A stretch of 64,000 nucleotides of DNA, taken from NCBI GenBank assembly GCA_041665785.1, contig JBAYIE010000022.1, positions 8,859 to 72,858 on the forward strand, in the 5' to 3' direction. The stretch comes from JBAYIE01 sp041665785. GTDB lineage: Bacteria; Bacteroidota; Bacteroidia; UKL13-3. Positions within the stretch are counted from its first letter, which is position 1; every line of letters starts with the position of its first letter. Shown in pieces: positions 1 to 8,837 of this stretch. The translations under genes and the position numbers were made by a program. The notes beneath the pieces are model-generated. The model made no database searches. It had not been told where the DNA came from and saw only the letters and a list, made by a program, of their open reading frames with translations.

Positions 1-471
1 AAAGATTTACAGGCTACTTATTATCCCATTAACCGCGGTGGAGATATTACGTATCACGGGCCTGGACAGATCGTAGCCTATCCGATTTTTGATTTGGAAC
101 AATTCTTTACCGACATTCACCGCTATTTACGTACGCTGGAAGAAGCCATTATTTTAACACTCGCAGAGTATCAAATTAAGGGCGAAAGATACGATGGTTA
201 TACAGGTGTTTGGCTGGATGCACATGATGATGCAAAAGCCCGTAAAATATGTGCGATGGGTGTTCGCTGCAGCCGTTGGATTACCATGCACGGACTTGCC
301 TTCAATGTGAATACCGACTTAACTTATTTTGATCATATTGTTCCATGCGGCATCGATGATAAACAGGTGACTTCGATGGAAAAGGAACTGGGACATGCCG
401 TTTCAGTGAAAGAAGTACAGGATAAACTGTTGAGGCATTTGTTTCAATTGTTTCAGTTGCGTAACTCCTGA
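1..471 (+). CDS. lipB: Octanoyltransferase LipB, 3' part (5' end outside window)
   Basis: LipB moves the octanoyl group from octanoyl-ACP to the lipoyl domains of 2-oxoacid dehydrogenases and GcvH in the cytoplasm, the first step of endogenous lipoate synthesis. The frame is open from base 1, so the start lies upstream. The signature RGGDITYHGPGQIVAYPI is read from about base 37. The catalytic lysine is in KICAMGVR and the acyl-accepting cysteine in HIVPCGI, both as expected for the family. A TTG at 94 could be mistaken for a start, but it falls after the conserved signature, so this is a truncation by the window edge and not a short gene. The stop is TGA at 469-471. Confidence 0.95.
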   Translation, partial: KDLQATYYPINRGGDITYHGPGQIVAYPIFDLEQFFTDIHRYLRTLEEAIILTLAEYQIKGERYDGYTGVWLDAHDDAKARKICAMGVRCSRWITMHGLAFNVNTDLTYFDHIVPCGIDDKQVTSMEKELGHAVSVKEVQDKLLRHLFQLFQLRNS

Positions 472-740
472 TCAATGGTGAGTTTTTACTGTACCCTGTA
501 ATATTTGAAATTATTTTATTTATGAATCGCGCATTCGGAGATGCGCTGTATCAGGATGAGTCTCCTGCTTTGGAAACACCAAATAACCATTAACCATTAA
601 CTAAAAGGAATCGCGCTTTCGGAGATGCGCTACATCTACCATCAATCAATCAATCTTTAGCCAAACAAACAACCCTTATCCATTTACATCTTAACTTTAA
701 TCCATAAATCCTTAGACGCAATGAATTGCGTCTCTACCAA
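472..740. repeat. Repeat-rich intergenic gap: two near-identical hairpins, ATTAACC-type heptad repeats and a REP-like palindrome
   Basis: No gene is seen here. A hairpin GCGCAT-TCGGAG-ATGCGC lies at 529-546, and a near copy (AATCGCGCtTTCGGAGATGCGC) at 609-630. Between and after them run short units such as ATTAACC spaced by 7 bp (about 583-603 and 738-764). A perfect palindrome, AGACGCAATGAATTGCGTCT, sits at 714-733 and is followed by CTACC. Hairpins with a CTAC-type tail like this resemble REP-like palindromes found in many bacterial genomes. The gap separates lipB from the convergent GH3-like gene and could also end transcription, which is inference. Confidence 0.6.
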
Positions 741-2228
741 TTAACCAATTAACCCATTAACTAAATTCCGGTCGTTACTCAAACGGGGCACTTTATTTTG
801 TCCTCCCAGTTTACCTTGCGTACGCATGTAATTGATAAAACTGTTTTGAGGTAGAGCCCGGATAACCAAGGTGCGCAATATTTTACCGGCGATCAGATCA
901 CGGTAATAAATATTCTTTTGCTGCAAAACTTCATCTACTTCCTGAGCAAAAGTTTCCAGTGAAACCGGTGCTTTTTCAAATTCAACAAACCATTCGTGAT
1001 ACGGCAAACCACCTTCAGGGGGTGATACTTGCGGGGCAACGGTAAATTCTGTAATCCGAATGTTTTGATTTGCTGCAACAGTCAGAATGGCGTGCTCCAC
1101 TTCTTCAACAATTACGTGTTCACCAAAGGCGGATATAAAATGCTTGATCCGACCGGTTACAACAATCCTGTATGGCTCTTTGGAAACAAACTTGATGGTA
1201 TCGCCAATATTATAGCCAAACAATCCGGCATTGGTATTCATGATCAAAACATAATTGCGGTTGAGTTCAATATCCTGCAACATAATCCGTGTCGGATTCT
1301 CTTTATAAAAATCATCCACGGGAATAAACTCATAAAAAATGCCATTGTTAGTCATTAACAATAAACCTTTTTCCTTTTGCGAATCCTGAAATGCTATAAA
1401 GCCTTCGGAAGCCGGATACGTCTCCAGTGTATTAACTTTACCACCAATACTGGATTCAAGGCGGGCCCGATAAGGTTCAAAATTCACACCTCCATATACA
1501 AACAAGGTGAAATCGGGAAATATTTGCTTTATGGTCTTCTTCCCTTTCTCCTGTAATTTATCAAAATACATCTGCACCCAGGGCGGAATCCCACTTATGA
1601 GAGTCATGTTTTGATGCAACGTTTCTTCTACTATTCTATCTACTTTAAACTCCCAATCTTCTATGCAATTGGTATCGTACGATGGCATTTGATTCGTGCG
1701 TAAATAAGCGGGTATATGATGATTTACAATTCCACTCAACCGGCCAACCGGTATTCCGTTCTTATCCTCCAGTTCCGGACTACCAGAAAGAAAAATCAAT
1801 TTCCCGTTCACAAAATTGGCATTCCCGGTTTCATGAATATAACAAAGCAATGCATTGCGGGCCGATCGGATATGATACGGAATGGAATCTTTTGTTATTG
1901 GAATATACTTAATACCGGATGTAGTGCCTGAAGTTTTGCTCCAATACAAAGGTCTTCCGGGCCACAATACATCTAAAGCCCCATCGAGTGCTGCATCGAT
2001 ATAGGTTCTCAATCCTTCATAATCACGAATGGGAATCTGACTTTTGAATGAAGCGTAATTATGGATTTTTGCAAACAAATGATCTTGACCAAATCGTGTT
2101 TCACCTGCCTTCTGAATCAGGTGCAACATAATTTTATGTTGATCCTGCACCGCGTTATGACTGTCGCGACGAACGCACGCTGCAATGAGTGACGCAAATG
2201 GTTTGGCCAGAAAAGATTTTAAACCCAT
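741..2228 (-). CDS. GH3 auxin-responsive promoter family protein (putative acyl-adenylate/amide synthetase)
   Basis: This belongs to the bacterial GH3 family, relatives of the plant acyl-acid amido synthetases that adenylate a carboxylate and couple it to an amine. The bacterial substrate is unknown. Visible motifs are YWSKTSGTTSGIKYIPIT (the ATP-binding Ser/Thr-rich loop), FVYGGVNFEPYR, YPASEGFIAFQ and YNIGDTIKFVS, in the family order. I start at ATG 2228 (MGLKSFLAKPFA); an in-frame ATG at 2255 would add nine residues. The last codons (VNGLIG, then stop) are formed by the ATTAACC-type repeat that fills the downstream gap. The gene is divergent from the membrane protein at 2333 and is not in an evident operon. 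Confidence 0.85.
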   Translation of the reverse strand: MGLKSFLAKPFASLIAACVRRDSHNAVQDQHKIMLHLIQKAGETRFGQDHLFAKIHNYASFKSQIPIRDYEGLRTYIDAALDGALDVLWPGRPLYWSKTSGTTSGIKYIPITKDSIPYHIRSARNALLCYIHETGNANFVNGKLIFLSGSPELEDKNGIPVGRLSGIVNHHIPAYLRTNQMPSYDTNCIEDWEFKVDRIVEETLHQNMTLISGIPPWVQMYFDKLQEKGKKTIKQIFPDFTLFVYGGVNFEPYRARLESSIGGKVNTLETYPASEGFIAFQDSQKEKGLLLMTNNGIFYEFIPVDDFYKENPTRIMLQDIELNRNYVLIMNTNAGLFGYNIGDTIKFVSKEPYRIVVTGRIKHFISAFGEHVIVEEVEHAILTVAANQNIRITEFTVAPQVSPPEGGLPYHEWFVEFEKAPVSLETFAQEVDEVLQQKNIYYRDLIAGKILRTLVIRALPQNSFINYMRTQGKLGGQNKVPRLSNDRNLVNGLIG

Positions 2229-2332
2229 AGCGCAAAGGTGTGCGTAAACGGTCATAATTGCGAATCCTGAATTACATTTTTATGTATTCTTTTTGGATAA
2301 ATGTTCTTAATTGGAAGTTTGAGTACATTTGA

Positions 2333-3910
2333 ATGATGGATAATGAATCCAATAAAAAAAACATCAGCCAACCGGTCTATGCATTTGCATTGGCGGTAAT
2401 GTATATTTTGTACTATGGCTACCTTTTCAATACCGGTGATCTTGCCGAACATCTGCCTCAGGTATACCGGCTCCTGGATCCGGAATTGTACCCCGGAGAT
2501 TTCTTTCTGACTCAATTTGATCAAACTTTTACAGTAAGGGAGTACTGGATTCGGTTGGTGTATTTCTGTTCACTGGTAATTGGTGTTGAATGGTTCTGTT
2601 TTATCGCTTATCTGATTTGTGTATGGTTAACGATCTTAGCCTGGATTCACATTACACACCGAATAACACACAATTTTATAGCTTCACTGATTGCCCCCTT
2701 GCTTATTTTCTTTGCGTTTAAGTCATTTACGGTGGGGGGAAATCAGTTCCTGGAAAACGTGTTTTCTTCCAGCATTGTGGCCGAAGCTCTGGCTTCGTGG
2801 GGTTTTCTGTTTTGGTTAAAAGGTAAGCCGAAAGCGGCATCCGCCTTGTGGGGTCTGGCTTGTCTGATGCAATTGCTGGTTGGCCTGCAATGGATGATGA
2901 TTTTCGTAGTGGTTGAAATAATACTGAACCGCAAATCAGAATCTATAAAAACATTGTTGCAATCTGGATTGATCTTTTTACTCTGCGCTTCACCCATGTT
3001 GATTCCCATCGTTTACCGGCAATTTCTGGTGACTTATCCGGCCAATGAAATGCAGGAATTTTACCGCTTGTTGTATTTTCAACGGGCTCCCTGGCACTAT
3101 ATTCCACATCTCTTTCCGCGAAATGATTATGTACGCTTAACATTACTCCTGCTCATGGCCTGGGGATCTTACCGGTTAACCGGCAAAAAAGAATTGTACA
3201 TTAAACCTATTCGGATTGCTGGTTCAATATTAACGGGGTGCATCATCTATTTTATACTGATTGAATGGACAGAAATGTTATGGGTAGGTAAACTCCAATG
3301 GTTCAAAACCACCTTTTGGCTGGCTGCACTGGCTTGCATTTTTATCAGTCATCGTCTTGCCGATATCTGGAACAGGGTTTTTAGTTTACATGGAAAAGGA
3401 TTGACGATTCCATTCAATTTCATTTTTACCGGCATTGTTCTTACAGGAATATTTGTACTCATTTCTTCTGCTTCCGTTCCCCTGCAATCGCTGCAAGGGC
3501 GCTACCATATTGGAAACTATGCAAAAACGGATTTGCAAATGATGCATTTCTGGATAGCCACAAATACTCCAAAGACCACTTTGTTTCTGGCTCCGCCCGA
3601 CGACGAATCCTTTGCCTGTGAAGCAAAACGTTCGATGCCTGTTAACTACAAAGCACTTATTCACGAACCTTTTTATTTTAACGTATGGAAATCTTCCCTG
3701 CAAAATTATTATGGAGTAAATATCGTTTTAACATCCGAAGAACCTTTAAACAAGGCCGTTTTACAGGCGTATCAACAGATTCACATAGCATCATTTCCAT
3801 TACCAATTGATTTTCGTCTCGACAATTTAACTACCTGCACCTATTTGGATCAACTCGGAGAGGAGGTGCACCGGGAAGGAAACTGGGTGCTAACCCGATT
3901 GCCAAATTGA
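2333..3910 (+). CDS. Polytopic membrane protein, DUF6798/GT-C-like
   Basis: A 525-residue inner-membrane protein with many hydrophobic segments spread over residues 15-380 and a soluble C-terminal part. The early loop HLPQVYRLLDPELYPGDFF, following a first membrane helix, resembles the layout of GT-C-type membrane proteins annotated as DUF6798, where an acidic motif follows TM1. That assignment is from memory of the family and its reaction is not known. The C-terminal region (TLFLAPPDDESFACEAKR) looks extracytoplasmic. Two ATGs (2333, 2336) stand together at the start. The gene is followed after 99 bp by lgt, possibly in one transcript. Confidence 0.6.
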   Translation: MMDNESNKKNISQPVYAFALAVMYILYYGYLFNTGDLAEHLPQVYRLLDPELYPGDFFLTQFDQTFTVREYWIRLVYFCSLVIGVEWFCFIAYLICVWLTILAWIHITHRITHNFIASLIAPLLIFFAFKSFTVGGNQFLENVFSSSIVAEALASWGFLFWLKGKPKAASALWGLACLMQLLVGLQWMMIFVVVEIILNRKSESIKTLLQSGLIFLLCASPMLIPIVYRQFLVTYPANEMQEFYRLLYFQRAPWHYIPHLFPRNDYVRLTLLLLMAWGSYRLTGKKELYIKPIRIAGSILTGCIIYFILIEWTEMLWVGKLQWFKTTFWLAALACIFISHRLADIWNRVFSLHGKGLTIPFNFIFTGIVLTGIFVLISSASVPLQSLQGRYHIGNYAKTDLQMMHFWIATNTPKTTLFLAPPDDESFACEAKRSMPVNYKALIHEPFYFNVWKSSLQNYYGVNIVLTSEEPLNKAVLQAYQQIHIASFPLPIDFRLDNLTTCTYLDQLGEEVHREGNWVLTRLPN

Positions 3911-4009
3911 ATTTGATGAACCATTCCTTATACCTAAATCATATTCTTTTTGCATACAGGAATACAGTTTGACTGATATTCGCGTTATTCGCATGAACAA
4001 TTATCGCTT

Positions 4010-5161
4010 ATGTTTCCAACCATCTCTGACCTGATCAATTACCTGTTTGGATTTTATATCCCACTGCCGATTCAAACATTCGGTTTTATAATGGCCCTCG
4101 CGTTTATTGCCGCATATAAAGCATCTTCCCTGGAATTGCAGCGCAAAGAAGCGCTTGGACAGTTGCATACCTTTAAACGCAAAGTAAAATTGCACCAACG
4201 GGTAACTCCGTCGGATTATCTCATCAATGTAGTGACCGGAGCCGTAATAGGTTACAAAGTTTTGCATATGATCTTGAATTACGATGATCTGGTGGCTTCA
4301 CCCCAACAACTGATTCTTTCGACAGAGGGAAGTTTAGCTGGTTTATTGGTTGGTGGTGCCTGGGCGTATTATGTAAAGTATAAAGAAGATCAGGAAGCCA
4401 AAAAGCATCAGCCCAAAGAAACGGAAGTGACAGTGCATCCGTATGAACTGATGTGGAATGTGGTATTCATTGCGGCCATTGCCGGTTTACTGGGTGCTAA
4501 AATTTTTCATAACCTCGAAAATCTGGATGAATTCATGAAAGATCCGATCGGGTCGTTGCTCTCATTCAGCGGACTGACTTTTTATGGAGGATTAATAGTA
4601 GCAGCCATTGGGGTATTGTACTATACCGGAAAACATGGCATTCCAGCCCGACACATGATTGATGCAACTGCACCCGGATTGATGCTGGCATACGGAGTTG
4701 GCAGATTGGGTTGTCAACTGAGCGGAGATGGCGATTGGGGCATCGTAAACAATGCACCAAAACCGGAATGGTTGAATATTCTACCCGATTGGATGTGGAG
4801 TTTCCGGTATCCCAACAATGTAATTAATGAAGGAATTCCGATTCCCGGTTGCAATGGCCCTCATTGTTTTATCCTGCCCGAGGGCGTATTCCCCACTCCT
4901 TTTTATGAAGCGGTAGCTGCCATTGGTTTGTTTTTTGTATTATGGTCTTTGCGCAAAAAAATTACGATTCCAGGTATGTTGTTTTGCATTTACCTTGTGT
5001 TGAATGGATTGGAAAGATTCTTTATCGAGAAGATACGCATCAACACTACTTATACCCTTTTCGAAAAACATATTACGCAAGCAGAATTAATTTCATCAGT
5101 ATTGATAGTGATCGGGATTTCAGGCATGGTTTATTTATACAATGCGCACAAAAAAGCATGA
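4010..5161 (+). CDS. lgt: Prolipoprotein diacylglyceryl transferase, divergent Bacteroidota type
   Basis: Lgt transfers diacylglycerol from phosphatidylglycerol to the lipobox cysteine of prolipoproteins at the inner membrane. At 383 residues this is longer than the roughly 290-residue E. coli enzyme, with a hydrophilic insertion near residues 120-140. Several transmembrane helices are visible. The signature at about residue 230 reads GVGRLGCQLSGDGDWG, where classical enzymes have GRIGNFINGELxG, so the Gly-Arg core is kept but the Asn and Glu positions differ. A second conserved segment, FYEAVAAIGLFF, then LNGLERFFIEKIR, matches the C-terminal Lgt region with its arginines. The next gene starts 1 bp after this stop, suggesting co-transcription. 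Confidence 0.85.
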   Translation: MFPTISDLINYLFGFYIPLPIQTFGFIMALAFIAAYKASSLELQRKEALGQLHTFKRKVKLHQRVTPSDYLINVVTGAVIGYKVLHMILNYDDLVASPQQLILSTEGSLAGLLVGGAWAYYVKYKEDQEAKKHQPKETEVTVHPYELMWNVVFIAAIAGLLGAKIFHNLENLDEFMKDPIGSLLSFSGLTFYGGLIVAAIGVLYYTGKHGIPARHMIDATAPGLMLAYGVGRLGCQLSGDGDWGIVNNAPKPEWLNILPDWMWSFRYPNNVINEGIPIPGCNGPHCFILPEGVFPTPFYEAVAAIGLFFVLWSLRKKITIPGMLFCIYLVLNGLERFFIEKIRINTTYTLFEKHITQAELISSVLIVIGISGMVYLYNAHKKA

Positions 5162-5162
5162 C

Positions 5163-5687
5163 ATGAATTTGCGTGTATTGCTTTTGTCTCTCCTACTTCC
5201 TATGGGATTAATGGCCCAACAAAAAACCGATACGTTGGTATATACCATTCCGTCTTTTATTAAAGAAGCACAAAAAGATCCGCAGTATCAGGCGAGGTAT
5301 CAGAAACTGGTACGCGATGTTAAACGTGTATTGCCTTATGCAAAAATGGCCGGATTCAGAATGCATCTCATGGAGCAAAACCTGATGAATTTGCCTACCG
5401 AAAAAGCACGTAAAGAATATTTAAAAAGGACGGAAGACGGTATAAAAGAGCAGTTTATGGACGATCTGGTAAACCTCACCATGTCGCAGGGAAAGATACT
5501 AATCAAACTGATCCACCGCGAAACCGGCAAGGACACCTATTCCCTTTTAAAAACCTACCGTGGAAATTTTACAGCATTGTATTGGCAAGGATTGGCTAAA
5601 GTTTTTGATGCCGATCTAAAAAACGAATATAATCCGGTGGAAGATTGGCAAATTGAGCAGATTATCCGGGATTTAGGATTTGAATAA
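5163..5687 (+). CDS. DUF4294 family exported protein
   Basis: A small protein of unknown function, about 174 residues, conserved in Bacteroidota (DUF4294 by its general pattern). The N-terminus MNLRVLLLSLLLPMGLMAQQ is a signal peptide, giving a periplasmic or envelope location. The body is charged and helical, with RVLPYAKMAGFRMHLMEQ and KGIL-like stretches, and GKILIKLIHRETGKDTYSLL is the most conserved-looking part. I start at ATG 5163, 1 bp after the lgt stop, because this places the signal peptide directly at the N-terminus; the frame is open to 5142. The position behind lgt hints at an envelope role, which is inference only. Confidence 0.65.
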   Translation: MNLRVLLLSLLLPMGLMAQQKTDTLVYTIPSFIKEAQKDPQYQARYQKLVRDVKRVLPYAKMAGFRMHLMEQNLMNLPTEKARKEYLKRTEDGIKEQFMDDLVNLTMSQGKILIKLIHRETGKDTYSLLKTYRGNFTALYWQGLAKVFDADLKNEYNPVEDWQIEQIIRDLGFE

Positions 5688-5695
5688 TTTCCGGA

Positions 5696-6946
5696 TCAGG
5701 CTTTTTCTTCCCAAACCTGTAAGAGATTCACACATACTTCAACAGCATTTTCCATATCCTGTACACTCACGTATTCCAGTTTGCTGTGAATGGCCATTTC
5801 ACCGGTAAAAATATTAGGACAAGGCATACCCATAAACGAAAGCCTAGCGCCATCTGTTCCTCCGCGAATATTCATGCGTTCAGTTTTCAAACCGGTTCGT
5901 TGATAAGCTTCTTCGGCATAATCCATCACCCGTGCATCGGCATCCAATACTTCTTTCATGTTGCGGTATTGTTCTTTTACTGTCAGCGTAAAAGATGATC
6001 CGGGAAATGCCTGTACAGCCTGTTCAGCCAATTCGTGCAGGCGTTGCGCATGTTTGGCCAGATTTTCAGTCACAAAATCGCGTATGATAAATTGAACTTT
6101 GGCCGTTTCCAATTCTCCTTCGGTATGTACCGGATGAACGAAACCCTCATACTTATCAGTACTTTCCGGACTCATCGTATCTGCCGGCAAACTATTCAGA
6201 AAACGGGCCATCACTTTTTGGGCGTTTACCATTTTTCCTTTGGCGTATCCCGGATGCGCACTGATACCTGAAAACTGAACAGTACAGGAATCGGCCGAAA
6301 AGTTCTCCCCTTCCAGCATACCCCGTTCACCACCGTCGAGTGTATATCCAAAATCAGCACCCAGTTTTTGCATATCCACCTTCACCACTCCTCTTCCGAT
6401 TTCTTCATCGGGTGTAAACAAAATGCGAACCTTACCGTGTTTAATCTGCGGATTTTGTTGCAGGTATTCAATGGTATTCATAATGATAGCAAGACCGGCT
6501 TTGTCATCAGCTCCCAATAAGGTTTTCCCTGAAGCTGTGATGATATCGTCGCCAATGCGTTTGGTGAGATACGGGTGATCTTTGGAAGAAAGAACCAAAG
6601 ATGGATCATCTGCAAAAACAATATCCTTACCGTTCCATTGCTTGTGAAGCACCGGTTTTACGTTGGTACCGCTGCAATCAGGTGCAGTGTCTACATGCGA
6701 GCAAAAGCAAACGACAGGAACTGCTTTATCGCTTGTTGCCGGTAAAGTAGCATATACATATCCGAACTTATCCAATTCGGCATCGGTGATACCCAGCTGT
6801 TTCAATTCTTCGAGCAGCAAGCGGCTCAGGTCGAACTGTTTCAAGCTGCTGGGTTGCGTTTCTGAAGCCGGATCTGCTGTGGTATCAATTTGAACGTACC
6901 GCATCAAACGTTCAGCAACAGAAGAGTTAAAATTCGTTAAGGTCAT
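5696..6946 (-). CDS. pepT: Peptidase T (tripeptide aminopeptidase)
   Basis: PepT is a cytoplasmic M20-family dizinc aminopeptidase that removes the N-terminal residue of tripeptides. The metal-binding motifs are in order: FCSHVDTAPD (His and Asp), TLLGADDKAGLA (bridging Asp), FTPDEEIGRG (Glu-Glu pair: catalytic base and ligand), TLDGGERG and, near the end, the C-terminal His in GEMAIHSKLEYV. The length, 416 residues, is typical. The start at ATG 6946 (MTLTNFNSSVAERLMRYVQ) is preferred over an upstream ATG at 6979 because homology to the family begins there. It converges with the DUF4294 gene, 8 bp apart, and is divergent from efp. Confidence 0.95.
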   Translation of the reverse strand: MTLTNFNSSVAERLMRYVQIDTTADPASETQPSSLKQFDLSRLLLEELKQLGITDAELDKFGYVYATLPATSDKAVPVVCFCSHVDTAPDCSGTNVKPVLHKQWNGKDIVFADDPSLVLSSKDHPYLTKRIGDDIITASGKTLLGADDKAGLAIIMNTIEYLQQNPQIKHGKVRILFTPDEEIGRGVVKVDMQKLGADFGYTLDGGERGMLEGENFSADSCTVQFSGISAHPGYAKGKMVNAQKVMARFLNSLPADTMSPESTDKYEGFVHPVHTEGELETAKVQFIIRDFVTENLAKHAQRLHELAEQAVQAFPGSSFTLTVKEQYRNMKEVLDADARVMDYAEEAYQRTGLKTERMNIRGGTDGARLSFMGMPCPNIFTGEMAIHSKLEYVSVQDMENAVEVCVNLLQVWEEKA

Positions 6947-7128
6947 GGATTGGAAATTTCGTGCAAAGTAGCCATGCAAGTTAAGTTTTACAAACCGTTT
7001 CCCTTTTCTTCTCCCTGATTCTACCTGATCGGATCAGTACGTGAGCCTTATTCTGGTTATACAATTGAGCCCGATTTGGTTATTTGACCGCGCTTTCGCA
7101 TTTTCGCCCCCTCGTAACTACAACAACA

Positions 7129-7689
7129 ATGGCTAATACAGGAGATTTATTCAAAGGCTGCTTCATACGTCACAATGGTGATTTGTGCCAGGTAATGGAA
7201 TATCAACACCGCACACCGGGCAACCTGCGTGCATTTTATCAGGTGGTACTGAAAAACGTAAAAACCGGAAAACAAATGGAACACCGGTTCCGTGCTGGTG
7301 AAGATGTGGAAATGGTTAGGGTGGATTTCAAAGAAATGCAATTTCTCTACAAAGACGGAACGAACCTTGTTTTGATGGATCCTGAAACATACGATCAGGT
7401 GTATATCGGAGAACATATGTTTGGCACTGCAGCCCGTTTTTTGAAAGAAGAAATGATTGTGAAAATTTCCTTCGAAGGCGACGAACCGTTGGGTGCTGAA
7501 CCTCCTACTTTTGTGGTGTTGGAAGTAACTTATACCGAACCGGGCGTGAAAGGCGATACGGCCACCAATACTTTAAAGCCTGCAACACTGGATAATGGTG
7601 CTGAGGTGAACGTACCCTTGTTTTGCAATGTGGGCGATAAGGTGAAGGTTGATACCCGAACCGGTGCTTATGTAGAACGGGTAAAATAA
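7129..7689 (+). CDS. efp: Elongation factor P (variant loop without the usual Lys/Arg)
   Basis: EF-P binds ribosomes between the P and E sites and relieves stalling at proline stretches. The 186 residues cover the KOW-like N-domain and two OB domains. The C-terminal signature is intact: TATNTLKPATLDNGAEVNVP and GDKVKVDTRTGAYVERVK. The beta3-loop tip, which in other bacteria carries a modified Lys or Arg (PGKGxAF or PGRxxAF), reads HRTPGNLRAFYQ here, with Asn at residue 32 and Arg at 34. So either the factor is unmodified or another residue is used. The start is ATG 7129 (MANTGDLFKG), matching family N-termini; the frame is open back to 7084. Confidence 0.95.
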   Translation: MANTGDLFKGCFIRHNGDLCQVMEYQHRTPGNLRAFYQVVLKNVKTGKQMEHRFRAGEDVEMVRVDFKEMQFLYKDGTNLVLMDPETYDQVYIGEHMFGTAARFLKEEMIVKISFEGDEPLGAEPPTFVVLEVTYTEPGVKGDTATNTLKPATLDNGAEVNVPLFCNVGDKVKVDTRTGAYVERVK

Positions 7690-7740
7690 GTCTTCATCCT
7701 CCCTCCTTGGTCAAACCACCTGCGAAGCTTAAATTGCAGC

Positions 7741-8820
7741 GTGATCCTGATCCGAATTCTGCTTCTTCCTTTTACTTTATTGTATGCAGGCATTATTTTG
7801 CTGCGCGATGTGTTTTATCGTTGGGGTATTTTCAGCCGTACTGTGTTTGATATTCCGGTTGTTTGCATTGGCAATCTGGCTGTAGGCGGAACCGGAAAAA
7901 CCCCTCATATTGAGTGGCTGATTCAACACCTGAAAAAAAGCTGTCGCATTGCAGTATTGAGCCGGGGTTATAAACGTAAAACGGCAGGATATCAGCTGGC
8001 TACTTTTCAAAGTACACCTGAGCAATTGGGCGATGAGCCGTTTCAGATCTTCCGGAAATTCCCCGAGATTACAGTAGCCGTGGATGCAAACCGCGTTATG
8101 GGAATTCCGAATATTTTGGGAGATCAGCCTGATACAGAACTTATCCTGATGGACGATGGTTTTCAGCATTTACCTCTGAAAGCATCCTGTTATATTTTGT
8201 TAACGGATTACAATAATCTGTTTACCCGTGATTATCTGATGCCTTCCGGATTGCTGCGCGAATTCAGAAGTGCATACCAACGTGCCGATTTTATTATTGT
8301 CAGTAAATGTCCGGAGCATATCGATGCTGAAGAAAAACGGCGCATCATACAAGAAATTCAACCCTTTTCGCACCAACAGGTATTTTTTTCTTCGCTGGTG
8401 TATGGTCAACCTGTGCATGTGAGTGGTCCGCAAATACACCTGGATTCGCAAACAAGCGTATTGGCATTCAGCGGTATTGCCAACGCAAACTTGTTTGAGC
8501 AGGAATTGAAACGCATATTTGAAACGGTCAAATGCATCCGTTATTCCGACCATCACACCTATACCCATGCAGAGTTAAAGGATTTAAACGAACGGTTTGA
8601 ATTATTACCTGGTATTTCCAAAAGTATGATCTGCACTGAAAAGGATGCCGTTAAGCTTCAATCGTTGATTTTGGCCGGCTCATTGAAAGATATTCCACTT
8701 TATTTTTTACCCGTTCAGGTTAAGTTCCATGATCATGGAGAAGGTATTCTTATTGACTATATTCAAGATCTGGTAAATAATTACCGCAATTCCGGATCCG
8801 ATACAACCCTTGCCACCTAA
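7741..8820 (+). CDS. lpxK: Tetraacyldisaccharide 4'-kinase LpxK
   Basis: LpxK phosphorylates the 4'-position of the tetraacyldisaccharide 1-phosphate to give lipid IVA, acting at the inner face of the cytoplasmic membrane. The N-terminus is a membrane anchor (ILIRILLLPFTLLYAGIILL), followed by the P-loop GNLAVGGTGKTP at about residues 41-52, then SRGYKRKT, LGDEPFQI and LILMDDGFQH (the catalytic Asp region), all family landmarks. Length 359 is normal. Translation starts with GTG at 7741, the first start-type codon before the anchor. It follows efp by 51 bp. Confidence 0.93.
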   Translation: MILIRILLLPFTLLYAGIILLRDVFYRWGIFSRTVFDIPVVCIGNLAVGGTGKTPHIEWLIQHLKKSCRIAVLSRGYKRKTAGYQLATFQSTPEQLGDEPFQIFRKFPEITVAVDANRVMGIPNILGDQPDTELILMDDGFQHLPLKASCYILLTDYNNLFTRDYLMPSGLLREFRSAYQRADFIIVSKCPEHIDAEEKRRIIQEIQPFSHQQVFFSSLVYGQPVHVSGPQIHLDSQTSVLAFSGIANANLFEQELKRIFETVKCIRYSDHHTYTHAELKDLNERFELLPGISKSMICTEKDAVKLQSLILAGSLKDIPLYFLPVQVKFHDHGEGILIDYIQDLVNNYRNSGSDTTLAT

Positions 8821-8837
8821 CGGTTATCTTTACATCT

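Noticed and set aside
2324..2331. TACATTTG as promoter of the membrane protein gene
   Set aside because: It matches the -7 consensus but ends 1 bp before the ATG at 2333, so the transcript would begin inside the gene, and no -33 box is at normal distance.
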